Shown here in pieces: positions 25,079 through 32,435 of a stretch of 47,705 nucleotides of DNA. The DNA is from Bacteroidaceae bacterium (GTDB taxonomy: Bacteria > Bacteroidota > Bacteroidia > Bacteroidales > Bacteroidaceae). The position numbers were made by a program, and so were the translations under genes. How positions within the stretch are numbered: the stretch's first letter is position 1; each line of letters opens with the position of its first letter. The notes below the pieces were generated by a model. The model searched no databases. It was not told the DNA's origin and saw only the letters and a list, made by a program, of their open reading frames with translations. Where the stretch lies: contig JAFUVZ010000048.1 of assembly GCA_017471185.1 (NCBI GenBank), forward strand, positions 1 through 47,705, written 5' to 3'.

Positions 25079-25764
25079 AGTTTTCTTAATTTTTCTTGTA
25101 TGAAGCAGGGGATAAATTTCAACGGAGTGTGGAGTCCCTGCACATCCACCACCTCACCGTAAACAATAATCAAGATAGGTTTTTTGGCTTCTTCCAGTCG
25201 GCGAAGACCGTAGCACCACCGATTAAACGCATCTACACTTCTTCTGTTTCCCATACCACTCACTGCTATGACGCTATGCGTAGGCAGGCCTTCAAAGCAA
25301 TAGGAAAAAGAAGACAAATCCCCCCAACTCGCTGTAGGAATTACATTGTAGCCGCATTGTTGCCAGTATGCTCCAATGAAGCGCGTGCGGTAAATGTTTT
25401 CTCTGTTATAGAAGTCTGTTGGCAGGTCTCGCCACAGAGACAGATCTGGAGTATAGACATAGTCAAACTTTCTGATTGAATATGTAGTGTTCTCAAGATT
25501 GCACCATACGGCATCTCGGAATCGATAGTCATCCAGGAAGAAGTGCAATGCTTCGTTCTTTCCATCATGTTTGTTCCTGTCTTGGTAGGAAACTGAAATA
25601 AAATCGATTGGCCCATCATAGGCTGACATTTGCGGATATCGAAGCCCATTCGTAAAAGTCATGCCAGACATTAGATGCATGTTTTCATGAATCATCTTCT
25701 TTCTTTGATGTTTAGGCATGTGGCCTAAGCGTCTTGACCTGCCAGTGTTAGTATGTTCCATCAT
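25075..25764 (-). CDS. DUF4417-family protein (gene Z)
   Basis: 230 residues from MMEHTNTGRSRRLGHMP. It matches the DUF4417 family known from phages and mobile regions: YDGPIDFISVSYQD, ALHFFLDDYRF, VYTPDLSLWRDLP, RTRFIGAYWQQCGYNVIPT, ASWGDLSSFSYCFEGLP, and ILIIVYGEVVDV near the end. No biochemical function is known to me. The longer start at 25806 is rejected: those 14 codons are the same leader that precedes Y2, where they are not in frame with the gene, and AAAAGGA lies 7-8 bases before ATG 25764. Only the left-hand cassette has this gene. Confidence 0.85.
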   Translation of the reverse strand: MMEHTNTGRSRRLGHMPKHQRKKMIHENMHLMSGMTFTNGLRYPQMSAYDGPIDFISVSYQDRNKHDGKNEALHFFLDDYRFRDAVWCNLENTTYSIRKFDYVYTPDLSLWRDLPTDFYNRENIYRTRFIGAYWQQCGYNVIPTASWGDLSSFSYCFEGLPTHSVIAVSGMGNRRSVDAFNRWCYGLRRLEEAKKPILIIVYGEVVDVQGLHTPLKFIPCFIQEKLRKL

Positions 25765-26136
25765 GTATATATCCTTTTTAGAAAACAACAAATTAATGTA
25801 TTCCATATAGAAATCTTATATTTAATTACTTAGTGAACTTGAATTTGATCAGCCTTTGAGTTTGTCTTATCCTGCATGTTCTCACTCAAGTTCAAATTAT
25901 CATTATCCGGCGTTTAGTGCCGCCAGTCTCCACAAGCCGTCAAACTTTCTGAGAGACCAGCCCCTTTGCCTCGCTCAATCCTGATTGAACGGGGCTTTTC
26001 TTATACTTTCTTTACGTCATAAGCGTTTCCTCCATACTTTATTATATGTGCGTATTAGCTAACAGTGGACTTCTCAATTCAGAGTTAGGATATACGCCCT
26101 GTTAATCACTTCTTCTAAAGTTTTCATTGTCAATTA
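25765..26136 (-). other. Leader of the Z-Y1-X1 operon with structured element copy B
   Basis: About 370 gene-free bases. 25766 to about 26000 is nearly identical to 26978-27205 upstream of Y2, a duplication of about 225 bases. It holds an inverted repeat TGAACTTGA / TCAAGTTCA, an AAAAGGA ribosome-binding site and copy B at 25909-26003. The rest, up to the X2 stop, shows nothing I recognise. Confidence 0.6.
25909..26003 (+). ncRNA. Triplicated structured element, copy B
   Basis: Same element as 24045-24139. Differences include compensating changes in the terminator-like stem (C-G to U-A; a U-A pair to U-G). It is followed by TTTTCTTAT on the plus strand. On the minus strand it lies about 145 bases upstream of the DUF4417 start. 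Confidence 0.5.
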
Positions 26137-26583
26137 TCACCTTCCTTTGCGCAGTTTTACCGATGGACAAAAGCTTTTGAGGATCGGACCGTATATCTTC
26201 ATCTCTGCATTGTTCATACTCCTTGCATCATCACTAACGCGAGAAAATGTTCCATTCTTGTTTTGCTTCCACATCTGAACATGAACAGTTCCTCTGTCGA
26301 ACTTTCTGCCATCAGAGTTGGTATGTGCATGACTCCAATCAAAATCAAGATATTTCTTTTGCCCAATATAAACACGAGCCTGGCATACCCCATTTTTGTT
26401 TTGTCTAAAATACACATCAGAAGTGTTTGAATAATAAGGGAGATTTGTATGAGTGTCCGAATCGCCAGCTTTCTTTATCAAATGGCCTTTCACTCCATTG
26501 ACAGTTCTGGTGGGTGACAGAGAAACATATTCAGAACGTCTTCCTCGCTCGTCCCTTGAAAAGAAATCAACCCCGTTTCCCAT
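26137..26583 (-). CDS. Unknown protein X2 (paralog of X1)
   Basis: 148 residues, basic, not recognised. It shares with X1 the DTHTNLPYYSNTSDVYF segment, DFDWSHAHTN, a VHVQMWKQNKNG strand and the end YGPILKSFCPSVKLR, plus three extra residues (KGR). The start overlaps gene Y2 by 17 bases, as in the first copy, so the overlap was copied or kept under selection. Base changes between the copies are many but the reading frame is intact in both, which argues for function. Confidence 0.75.
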   Translation of the reverse strand: MGNGVDFFSRDERGRRSEYVSLSPTRTVNGVKGHLIKKAGDSDTHTNLPYYSNTSDVYFRQNKNGVCQARVYIGQKKYLDFDWSHAHTNSDGRKFDRGTVHVQMWKQNKNGTFSRVSDDARSMNNAEMKIYGPILKSFCPSVKLRKGR

Positions 26584-26977
26584 TTTCTATAATGTCATAA
26601 TTACGTTCATAGTTAACCACACTATAGTCGCATTTCCGCAACCATTCCCACAAAGTCAGGTCTCTGTCTATGAAACCAAGTTCTTTCAGGTTCAAGGTCA
26701 ACGCTTCAGAAAGGTTCATCACATGTACTTCGTATTCGCCGTCCGTTCCAATGCCATGACCTACAACATATTCCTCGTTATATTCTCTTACCATGTAAAT
26801 TTCGTCATCATTTTCGTATTCCGACACGATAAGGTCATTGAGTCCAGTACATTCGTATTCTTGTTTATACCGCATATTCTTAAAGAAATTTTCCTCATTG
26901 ACCGACTGATATTTCCCTTCCATGGATGTGAAGAGTTTTTCATCAACATCCCATAATTTGTGCTTATTCATACTCAT
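26567..26977 (-). CDS. Unknown acidic protein Y2 (paralog of Y1)
   Basis: 136 residues: MSMNKHKLWDVDEKLFTSMEGKY, EYENDDEIYMVRE, GHGIGTDGEYEVHVMNLSEAL, LTLWEWLRKCDYSVVNYE. The start is ATG 26977, or ATG 26971 two codons on; AAAAGGA lies just upstream within the duplicated leader. There is no DUF4417 gene in front of this copy: the leader that precedes Z in the other cassette here joins Y2 directly, so the two cassettes differ by gain or loss of one gene. Confidence 0.75.
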   Translation of the reverse strand: MSMNKHKLWDVDEKLFTSMEGKYQSVNEENFFKNMRYKQEYECTGLNDLIVSEYENDDEIYMVREYNEEYVVGHGIGTDGEYEVHVMNLSEALTLNLKELGFIDRDLTLWEWLRKCDYSVVNYERNYDIIENGKRG

Positions 26978-27119
26978 ATATATCCTTTTTAGAAAACAAC
27001 AAATAAATGTATTCCATATAGAAATCTTATATTTAATTGCTTAGTGAACTTGAATTTGATCAGCCTTTGAGTTTGTCTTATCCTGCATGTTCTCACTCAA
27101 GTTCAAATTATCATTATCC

Positions 27120-27205
27120 GGCGTTTAGTGCCGCCGGTCTCCGCAAGCCGTCAAACTTTCTGAGAGACCAGCCCCTTTGCCTCGCTCAATCCTGATTGGA
27201 CGAGG
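27120..27205 (+). ncRNA. Triplicated structured element, copy C
   Basis: Third copy. The stem CCTCGCTCAAT / ATTGGACGAGG is kept (one pair now U-G), but the T-run after it is replaced by TATCTG, so a terminator role on the plus strand is lost here. It lies between the HigA-ImmA stop (27251) and Y2. Confidence 0.5.
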
Positions 27206-27250
27206 TATCTGTTTATCCTTTTATATCATAATTATATCCTCCATTTTCTG

Positions 27251-28363
27251 TCAGTTAATACATCTTGTTTCATCGCTTTTGAACATATACATGCCAGTTT
27301 CGTGCGACACGCGACCCAGTGCTATCCACTTGTTCAACCCTTGTTTCATTGCCCATGCTGAATACTTTTTCTGGATTATGTAAGGGTTCATGGGTACTTG
27401 GGGAGCATCTTTCCATAAATCATTAGGAATCAGAATCTCAGCGGCATACTTATTTGCCTCTGCCTCTATCTTTGGTAACAAATCCTCGTCTTCAGTGGCA
27501 AGGTTCAGGTTGCTCTCGTACTCTTTCCTGTCAGAATGCATCTTCAGGTGACCCACCTCATGCAACACTGCAAAAGACAAATTGTCAATTCTGTCAAAAC
27601 GCTTTGTTACCACAATGGCCGGTACACCGTCTTTGATAAACGAGAAGCCGTCAACCGATGCCAGTTTCACCTTGGGTGTGATGCAGAACCTGATGCCGTA
27701 TTCGGCCAGCTTCCACTCCACACGGTTCATGGTGTTGTGGTTTTCCATGAAAATCTCTCTCAGCTCGAATGCAAGGTCATCCATGCGATTCTTGTCAAAC
27801 TTGCCCTGCGGTATGGGACGCTGTGATGCGCTGTATCTGGCCAGTGCAGTCCAGGTGGCAATCATTCTCGGGTCGTTTCCTGTCTTCTCCGACCGATGGT
27901 ACCAGCCGATCGCCTTGCGCTGTAACTCCGAGGAATACTGGAGTCCCAGAATGTTTTCGCAGAACTCAAGCCGCTCCGGGGCCGTCATCTTGCTTATGCC
28001 TATGCTTTTGTAGATAGTCCTCATGTCGAGAATCTCGTCATACTTGCTCAGTTCATTCTCAGCTTTCCTTACTTCCTCGTCCTGTTGTTCCGACAGCTTG
28101 ACTTCATAATCATATCTGAGCTGCAGCTTTATCCAATATGCTGCCGGTAAGCCCAGTGTTTCTTCCAGCTTTGCAGCCAGTTGGCTGCTGATGTTCCGTT
28201 TCCCCTTGATGACCTCCGTGAGGTGCGACGGCTGTAGGCCAATCTGCATCGCAAGTGCTTTCCTTGTCATCCCCCGGCTTTTCAGTTCTTCTCCAATGTA
28301 ATATCCGGGGTGTACAGGCTCCTGCATTAGTGAATTTCCTTTCATTGTTTTCATTTCTTTCAT
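27251..28363 (-). CDS. HigA-type antitoxin fused to ImmA/IrrE (M78) metallopeptidase
   Basis: 370 residues. Residues about 16-80 form a HigA-type XRE helix-turn-helix (GEELKSRGMTRKALAMQIGLQ, then HLTEVIKGKRNIS). The C-terminal half is an ImmA/IrrE zinc peptidase with HEVGH at 268-272 and EAEANKYAAEILIP (about 300-313). In such fusions the HTH part represses the operon and binds the toxin, while the peptidase may control the release. The gene follows a short putative toxin gene, the normal HigB-HigA order. Four in-frame ATG codons lie within the first 13 codons, so the exact start is uncertain. Confidence 0.85.
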   Translation of the reverse strand: MKEMKTMKGNSLMQEPVHPGYYIGEELKSRGMTRKALAMQIGLQPSHLTEVIKGKRNISSQLAAKLEETLGLPAAYWIKLQLRYDYEVKLSEQQDEEVRKAENELSKYDEILDMRTIYKSIGISKMTAPERLEFCENILGLQYSSELQRKAIGWYHRSEKTGNDPRMIATWTALARYSASQRPIPQGKFDKNRMDDLAFELREIFMENHNTMNRVEWKLAEYGIRFCITPKVKLASVDGFSFIKDGVPAIVVTKRFDRIDNLSFAVLHEVGHLKMHSDRKEYESNLNLATEDEDLLPKIEAEANKYAAEILIPNDLWKDAPQVPMNPYIIQKKYSAWAMKQGLNKWIALGRVSHETGMYMFKSDETRCIN

Positions 28364-28655
28364 TTGTCTTTACCCCCAAAAGGTTAGTTATCATTATTTG
28401 AGTTCCTTCATTGTTTTCCATAAAAATCAATCTGGCATCACGTATGAGCACGTAACTCTCATCCTCGCCTCTATGGTAGTCATACTGTTTAAGTGAATAC
28501 AACTCTTTCGTGTTCTCCAGAATGCCAAGCAGGTTAAGAAACGCTTGACATGCCCGTTTGAAAGCCTTGCTCTTGAAAAGAACTGCGTGCATTGTGTTCC
28601 CTTTGACAGACGGCTGCATTCCAAGTAATTGGTGATCGTCAATAATTTTAATCAT
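28110..28655 (-). pseudogene. Putative RelE/HigB-like toxin with lost stop codon
   Basis: The first 94 codons (28655-28374) look like a compact toxin: HAVLFKSKAFKRACQAFLNL, then ENTKELYSLKQYDYH and DARLIFMENNEGTQIMITNLLG. This resembles the RelE/HigB fold only loosely. From codon 95 the frame runs 87 codons further, out of frame through the HigA-ImmA gene. The switch occurs at GGGGG (28377-28373). With one G fewer, the next codon would be TAA (28372-28370), giving a 94-residue protein that ends 6 bases before the antitoxin ATG. Either the toxin has lost its stop by a homopolymer indel, or the tract is variable or misread. Confidence 0.6.
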
Positions 28656-28672
28656 ACATAAATAAATTTCTG

Positions 28673-28680
28673 CAAAGGTA
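28673..28680 (-). promoter_or_regulatory. -7 box of the toxin/HigA-ImmA operon
   Basis: TACCTTTG on the minus strand, 17 bases before the ATG at 28655. Confidence 0.55.
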
Positions 28681-28829
28681 AATGTCTTTTTTCAAATATC
28701 CAAATGGTTGGGAATTATTTTACTGGACATAATGAAAAATAATTCCCAAAAATATGGGAATTTTATATCTGTGTTTATCTCATATCGCCATATACCCCAT
28801 CTTTCTATGGGAATGTATCTATACTACTC
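28681..28829. other. Hairpin-rich spacer left of the restriction-modification gene
   Basis: AT-rich. It holds a long dyad (ggaattatttt ... aaaataattcc, about 28709-28746) and a tatgggaa motif (28808-28814), echoed in the spacer on the other side of the restriction-modification gene. Confidence 0.4.
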
Positions 28830-31800
28830 TTAATTATATAAGGTATCGTCAATCTCCCGCATGATTCTTTCTGTTAAAGTCAAGGCATGGATTATCTCCT
28901 GATAATGGCGTATGTCCTCAAAGCTGAGGCGGCTACCCTTGCGGTCTTTTAGCCACTTCTGTGTTGGCTGATAGCCGCCGATATAGAAGTTCCATGCCGA
29001 TTCCGGTATATTGGAAAAATACTGGTTTTCATTGATATGAACGCATCCGTCCTTATACTCCAATTTGTTTACCTCTCCGCTGCCGGGCATGGGAAACTGC
29101 GTGGCCACAGGCCAGGACTGGCTGTCTTCCATCAGGTGTAGCTGACGAAGCTCCTTGCCTTTGGCAGCCATATTTATATATAAGGTGTAGTCGTTGGGGT
29201 AGGGAATGCGGGGAAAGTCTATCTTGAGAAACTCCTTGTAGGTCTCGCGGTAACGGGGGCTATGCAGCACGGCGTAGATGTAGTCAAAAAGTTCCAGCGG
29301 CTCCACCTTCTCGCCCAGGCCTGCCTCTATCTTGGCGATTATCTCTGGGTTGAAGTTTGGCACAAGCTCGCTTTTTTCCTCAAAAATCGAGTCGGCAGAG
29401 CCGACATTATATAAAGGGAAAAAAGAGGCATTGTCTTTTGAAGACAAGTATGTCTTGTCAACTATAGTATTTGTGATGAAAACTTTGAACATAGCATCCC
29501 GATTGACACGAATCACGCAAATGGCCAAATTCCAATGGTTTAACATGTGACGCAACGAATGGTATCGTGGCCAGGCCACGATACCATTCGTTTTCCCTGT
29601 ATAATAAAGGAATTTCGTTTCAAATGGCCGATAGGAGATGCTTGTTACTTTTTCTTTGAGGAAAATATTCCCAACATCATCCTTAGCCCTTTGGATGCTC
29701 CAGTCTCTGCTGTCAGATAGGTTATAGGTAGCACGAAGTCTCTCTATATCCCATGTTATCAAGTGGCTTATGCGCTCTTCTACTACTTGGGGTGTATCGC
29801 AAATAACAAAATTATCTTTTGATGTGGTGATTCCTAAGGTGTTGATGGAAAACAATTCATTAATCTTGAAGCCGAGGTTATATGTTTCCTCTCCAGTAAA
29901 GTCTTTAGGTACAAAGAAATAATATGGTTCAGTGCAGTCTATTTTAGTCCATTCATCAGTGTTAATATCCAATGCATTCAATACTTCGTATTTATAGTTT
30001 CTGCTGCCGAACAAGTCTCTGTGATGTACGTTTGCCAGCTGGTCTTTTTGCTTTCTTCCAGTCTTTACAAAGATGTTGATGCTGACTCCCTGCTGTATGT
30101 CAAACACGTTCTCGTCTTTGCTGCCATCTGGTGCAGTCTCTTTCTTCTTGGCATTTCCATGCAGGTCAACAATGTAGATGTCATCAAAAGTATCAAGCAG
30201 CTTGCGGCGCATCTGGCGGTGTATGATGCCGTCGATGAACGAGTTGTTAGTGATGAAAGCCAATATGCCCTCTCCGTTTTTCTCAATATAATGCTGTCCG
30301 AGCCTTATGAACTTGATATAATCGTCAGACAATGGCTGGATGTTACGCTCGTTAAGGTCTTTTTTATAGTCTTCAATCAGGTTGTTAATCCACTCTCCTT
30401 TGTTCTGGCTGCTCACGCTGTAGGGGGGATTTCCTATCATCACCATCACGGGTGTGTCGCGCTTGATGATGTTGGCACGGTTAGCTTCCTGGCTGAGCCA
30501 ATAGGCAAAGAGCGAGCCTGTAGCCTCATCTGCCTCTTCAAGCGAATTGGTAAGAAGAAGGTTCATTACTGGCAAGTCTTTGTCTGAAAGGTCGCTGTAT
30601 TCTTTCAATTGCAGAAATATCTTCATGTGGGCAATGGTATATGGAGCCACCATCACCTCGAAGCCGAATATTCTTGGCAGCAGGTATGAGCGGAGATAGG
30701 AATTCCACATGCCTTCGTTGCCTACAAATTTTTGCTTCACCTGCTTTATGATTTCTGAAATGAAAGTTCCTGTGCCCATAGCGGGGTCGAGTATCTGAAC
30801 ACGGAAGAGGTCTTTGCTGACATGCTTCTTTTTATCAGACGTGCGCTTGTCGGAACTCTGCTCAACCGATACCGTGTGCGACACCTTACTATAGTCAGCC
30901 AGTCCCATCTTTAATCCGAAATCCTTCTGGAGAATTTCATCAACCGCTCTTACGATAAACTTCACCACTGGCTGAGGAGTGTACCATACGCCTTTAGCCT
31001 TGCGCAGGCTTGGGTCGTAAGCTGCAAGGAAGTCTTCATAGAAATGCATCATGGGGTCTGTTCGCTGTGTGTCCTCATGGTAGCCTTTGAGTATCTTCTG
31101 CATATCTGTTGCCCCAAAAGCAGTCACAAGGTCATCAATAATCCATTCGATGCGCGAGTCAAGGTCAAGACCGGCTATTTGTTGGAACAGGTTTCTGAGA
31201 AAGGGGCTTGTCTTTGGTATCAGGCTTAGTGCCTCATAGCGTGAAAAATCTTCTGGGGTCTTATCATTCAACCGCGCGGCAAACAGACCATAGACGATGG
31301 TTTGTGCATACACATCAGCAAAAGAGTGAGGTGTTATGTCGTGAAGCAGCACACGGCGGAATGTCTCCATCTGCTCATGAAGCCCTGCCTGGGATATTGC
31401 TTCTGGCGGAATCTGAAACAATCCTGAGGCTTCTTCGTTTGCATGGTTCTCTTTTTCTTCATCGGAAACAACTGCCTGACCGATGATATTGGCCAGCAGA
31501 CGGGCCTTGCCTGCCATCAACTTTGCCAGGTGAGATGCCGATGTGATGCGCTGGATGCCCGAAACTCCCAGATGCTGTATCATGGAGAGAAACTTGTTTT
31601 CGGCTCCGGTAATGCCTGCAATCCTGTCTCCTTTGATTTCCGCAATCCTCACGCTATCGACAAATACTCCTTGTTCATACAGATGAAAGTCCAGATAGTC
31701 AGTGAAAATTATGTGGTCGAGAGCCTGTTTGTAACGGTTGAACTGTTCTTTGTGTTGTCGGCGACCGTCAAGGTCGGAGTCGGCAATGTCTTTGGCCTCC

Positions 31801-32006
31801 ACAAAAAAAACAGGCAGACCATTTTGCCTGTGCGTGATAATGTAGTCGGGAGCCCCACAGTCTATGCGTGCAGGCTCGTTAGTTACAATCATACCCGGCA
31901 GCAGGCTTGCCAGCAGCTCCTTCAGCGCAGGGCGGTAGCTGTGTTCGCGTGCGTTGCCGGTCTGATACTGTGTGTTCAGTTCTCTGATGTATTCCTTGAT
32001 GTTCAT
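28830..32006 (-). CDS. Single-chain type ISP/IIG restriction-modification enzyme (N6-adenine methylase + nuclease)
   Basis: 1058 residues from MNIKEYIRELNTQY. A PD-(D/E)XK-like nuclease site lies near the N-terminus (APDY at 52-55 and EAK at 70-72). A helical connector follows, then an N6-adenine methyltransferase: motif I DPAMGTGTF (407-415) and motif IV GNPPYS (525-530). The remaining 500 residues should hold target recognition and end in helices. ATG 32006 is used: AGGAAG precedes it, and the longer frame would begin inside the -7 box at 32028-32035. No separate methylase, specificity or helicase subunit is nearby. It should cut unmodified foreign DNA. Confidence 0.85.
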   Translation of the reverse strand: MNIKEYIRELNTQYQTGNAREHSYRPALKELLASLLPGMIVTNEPARIDCGAPDYIITHRQNGLPVFFVEAKDIADSDLDGRRQHKEQFNRYKQALDHIIFTDYLDFHLYEQGVFVDSVRIAEIKGDRIAGITGAENKFLSMIQHLGVSGIQRITSASHLAKLMAGKARLLANIIGQAVVSDEEKENHANEEASGLFQIPPEAISQAGLHEQMETFRRVLLHDITPHSFADVYAQTIVYGLFAARLNDKTPEDFSRYEALSLIPKTSPFLRNLFQQIAGLDLDSRIEWIIDDLVTAFGATDMQKILKGYHEDTQRTDPMMHFYEDFLAAYDPSLRKAKGVWYTPQPVVKFIVRAVDEILQKDFGLKMGLADYSKVSHTVSVEQSSDKRTSDKKKHVSKDLFRVQILDPAMGTGTFISEIIKQVKQKFVGNEGMWNSYLRSYLLPRIFGFEVMVAPYTIAHMKIFLQLKEYSDLSDKDLPVMNLLLTNSLEEADEATGSLFAYWLSQEANRANIIKRDTPVMVMIGNPPYSVSSQNKGEWINNLIEDYKKDLNERNIQPLSDDYIKFIRLGQHYIEKNGEGILAFITNNSFIDGIIHRQMRRKLLDTFDDIYIVDLHGNAKKKETAPDGSKDENVFDIQQGVSINIFVKTGRKQKDQLANVHHRDLFGSRNYKYEVLNALDINTDEWTKIDCTEPYYFFVPKDFTGEETYNLGFKINELFSINTLGITTSKDNFVICDTPQVVEERISHLITWDIERLRATYNLSDSRDWSIQRAKDDVGNIFLKEKVTSISYRPFETKFLYYTGKTNGIVAWPRYHSLRHMLNHWNLAICVIRVNRDAMFKVFITNTIVDKTYLSSKDNASFFPLYNVGSADSIFEEKSELVPNFNPEIIAKIEAGLGEKVEPLELFDYIYAVLHSPRYRETYKEFLKIDFPRIPYPNDYTLYINMAAKGKELRQLHLMEDSQSWPVATQFPMPGSGEVNKLEYKDGCVHINENQYFSNIPESAWNFYIGGYQPTQKWLKDRKGSRLSFEDIRHYQEIIHALTLTERIMREIDDTLYN

Positions 32007-32027
32007 GGTTCCACTTCCTAAATGGTG

Positions 32028-32035
32028 CAAAGTTA
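32028..32035 (-). promoter_or_regulatory. -7 box of the restriction-modification gene
   Basis: TAACTTTG on the minus strand, 21 bases upstream of ATG 32006. It decides the start codon. Confidence 0.55.
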
Positions 32036-32387
32036 AGCTTTTTTTTGAAAACTCCCCACGTTTCCTACTCCATATTTATATATATAGAGCGCATGATCCT
32101 CCAGTTGGAATGAGCGTTTATAGAACTTTCACCGGGAAGGAGTATAGATATACCATGGGAAAGTATATATTCATTCTATGGGAAAGTTGTCAACTTTCCA
32201 TAGGAATGTCTATAGTGGTTCTCCAGTACAGATACTGTCTTTAGAGGGTAAAGACAGTATCTTTCCACACTTAAGATAGTAACTTTCGGGGGTAAAGATA
32301 GTCACTGTACTTTAGAAAGACAGTAACAATATTCATTCTAAATAAAAAAAACTGCAGGTTTGAGATAGCTTTCTGTAAGATTATTTA
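32036..32387. repeat. Hairpin-rich spacer between restriction-modification gene and glmS
   Basis: Gene-free. It contains two near-perfect hairpins: tatgggaaagttg / tcaactttccata (32177-32202) and gatactgtcttt / aaagacagtatc (32231-32261). Degenerate repeats of the same modules follow (agatagtaactttc, gatagtcactg, aagacagtaac) up to about 32330. This looks like a decayed array of short palindromes. Confidence 0.6.
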
Positions 32388-32395
32388 TATATTTG
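32388..32395 (+). promoter_or_regulatory. -7 box of glmS
   Basis: TATATTTG, 40 bases before the glmS ATG, with TTTG upstream at 32359-32362. Confidence 0.5.
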
Positions 32396-32435
32396 CATTC
32401 AAAATGACAATAAATATGGATAAAAACTAAGCAAA

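Noticed and set aside
32150-32335. CRISPR array
   Set aside because: The repeats are short palindromes of uneven sequence and spacing; no constant direct repeat with unique spacers and no cas genes.
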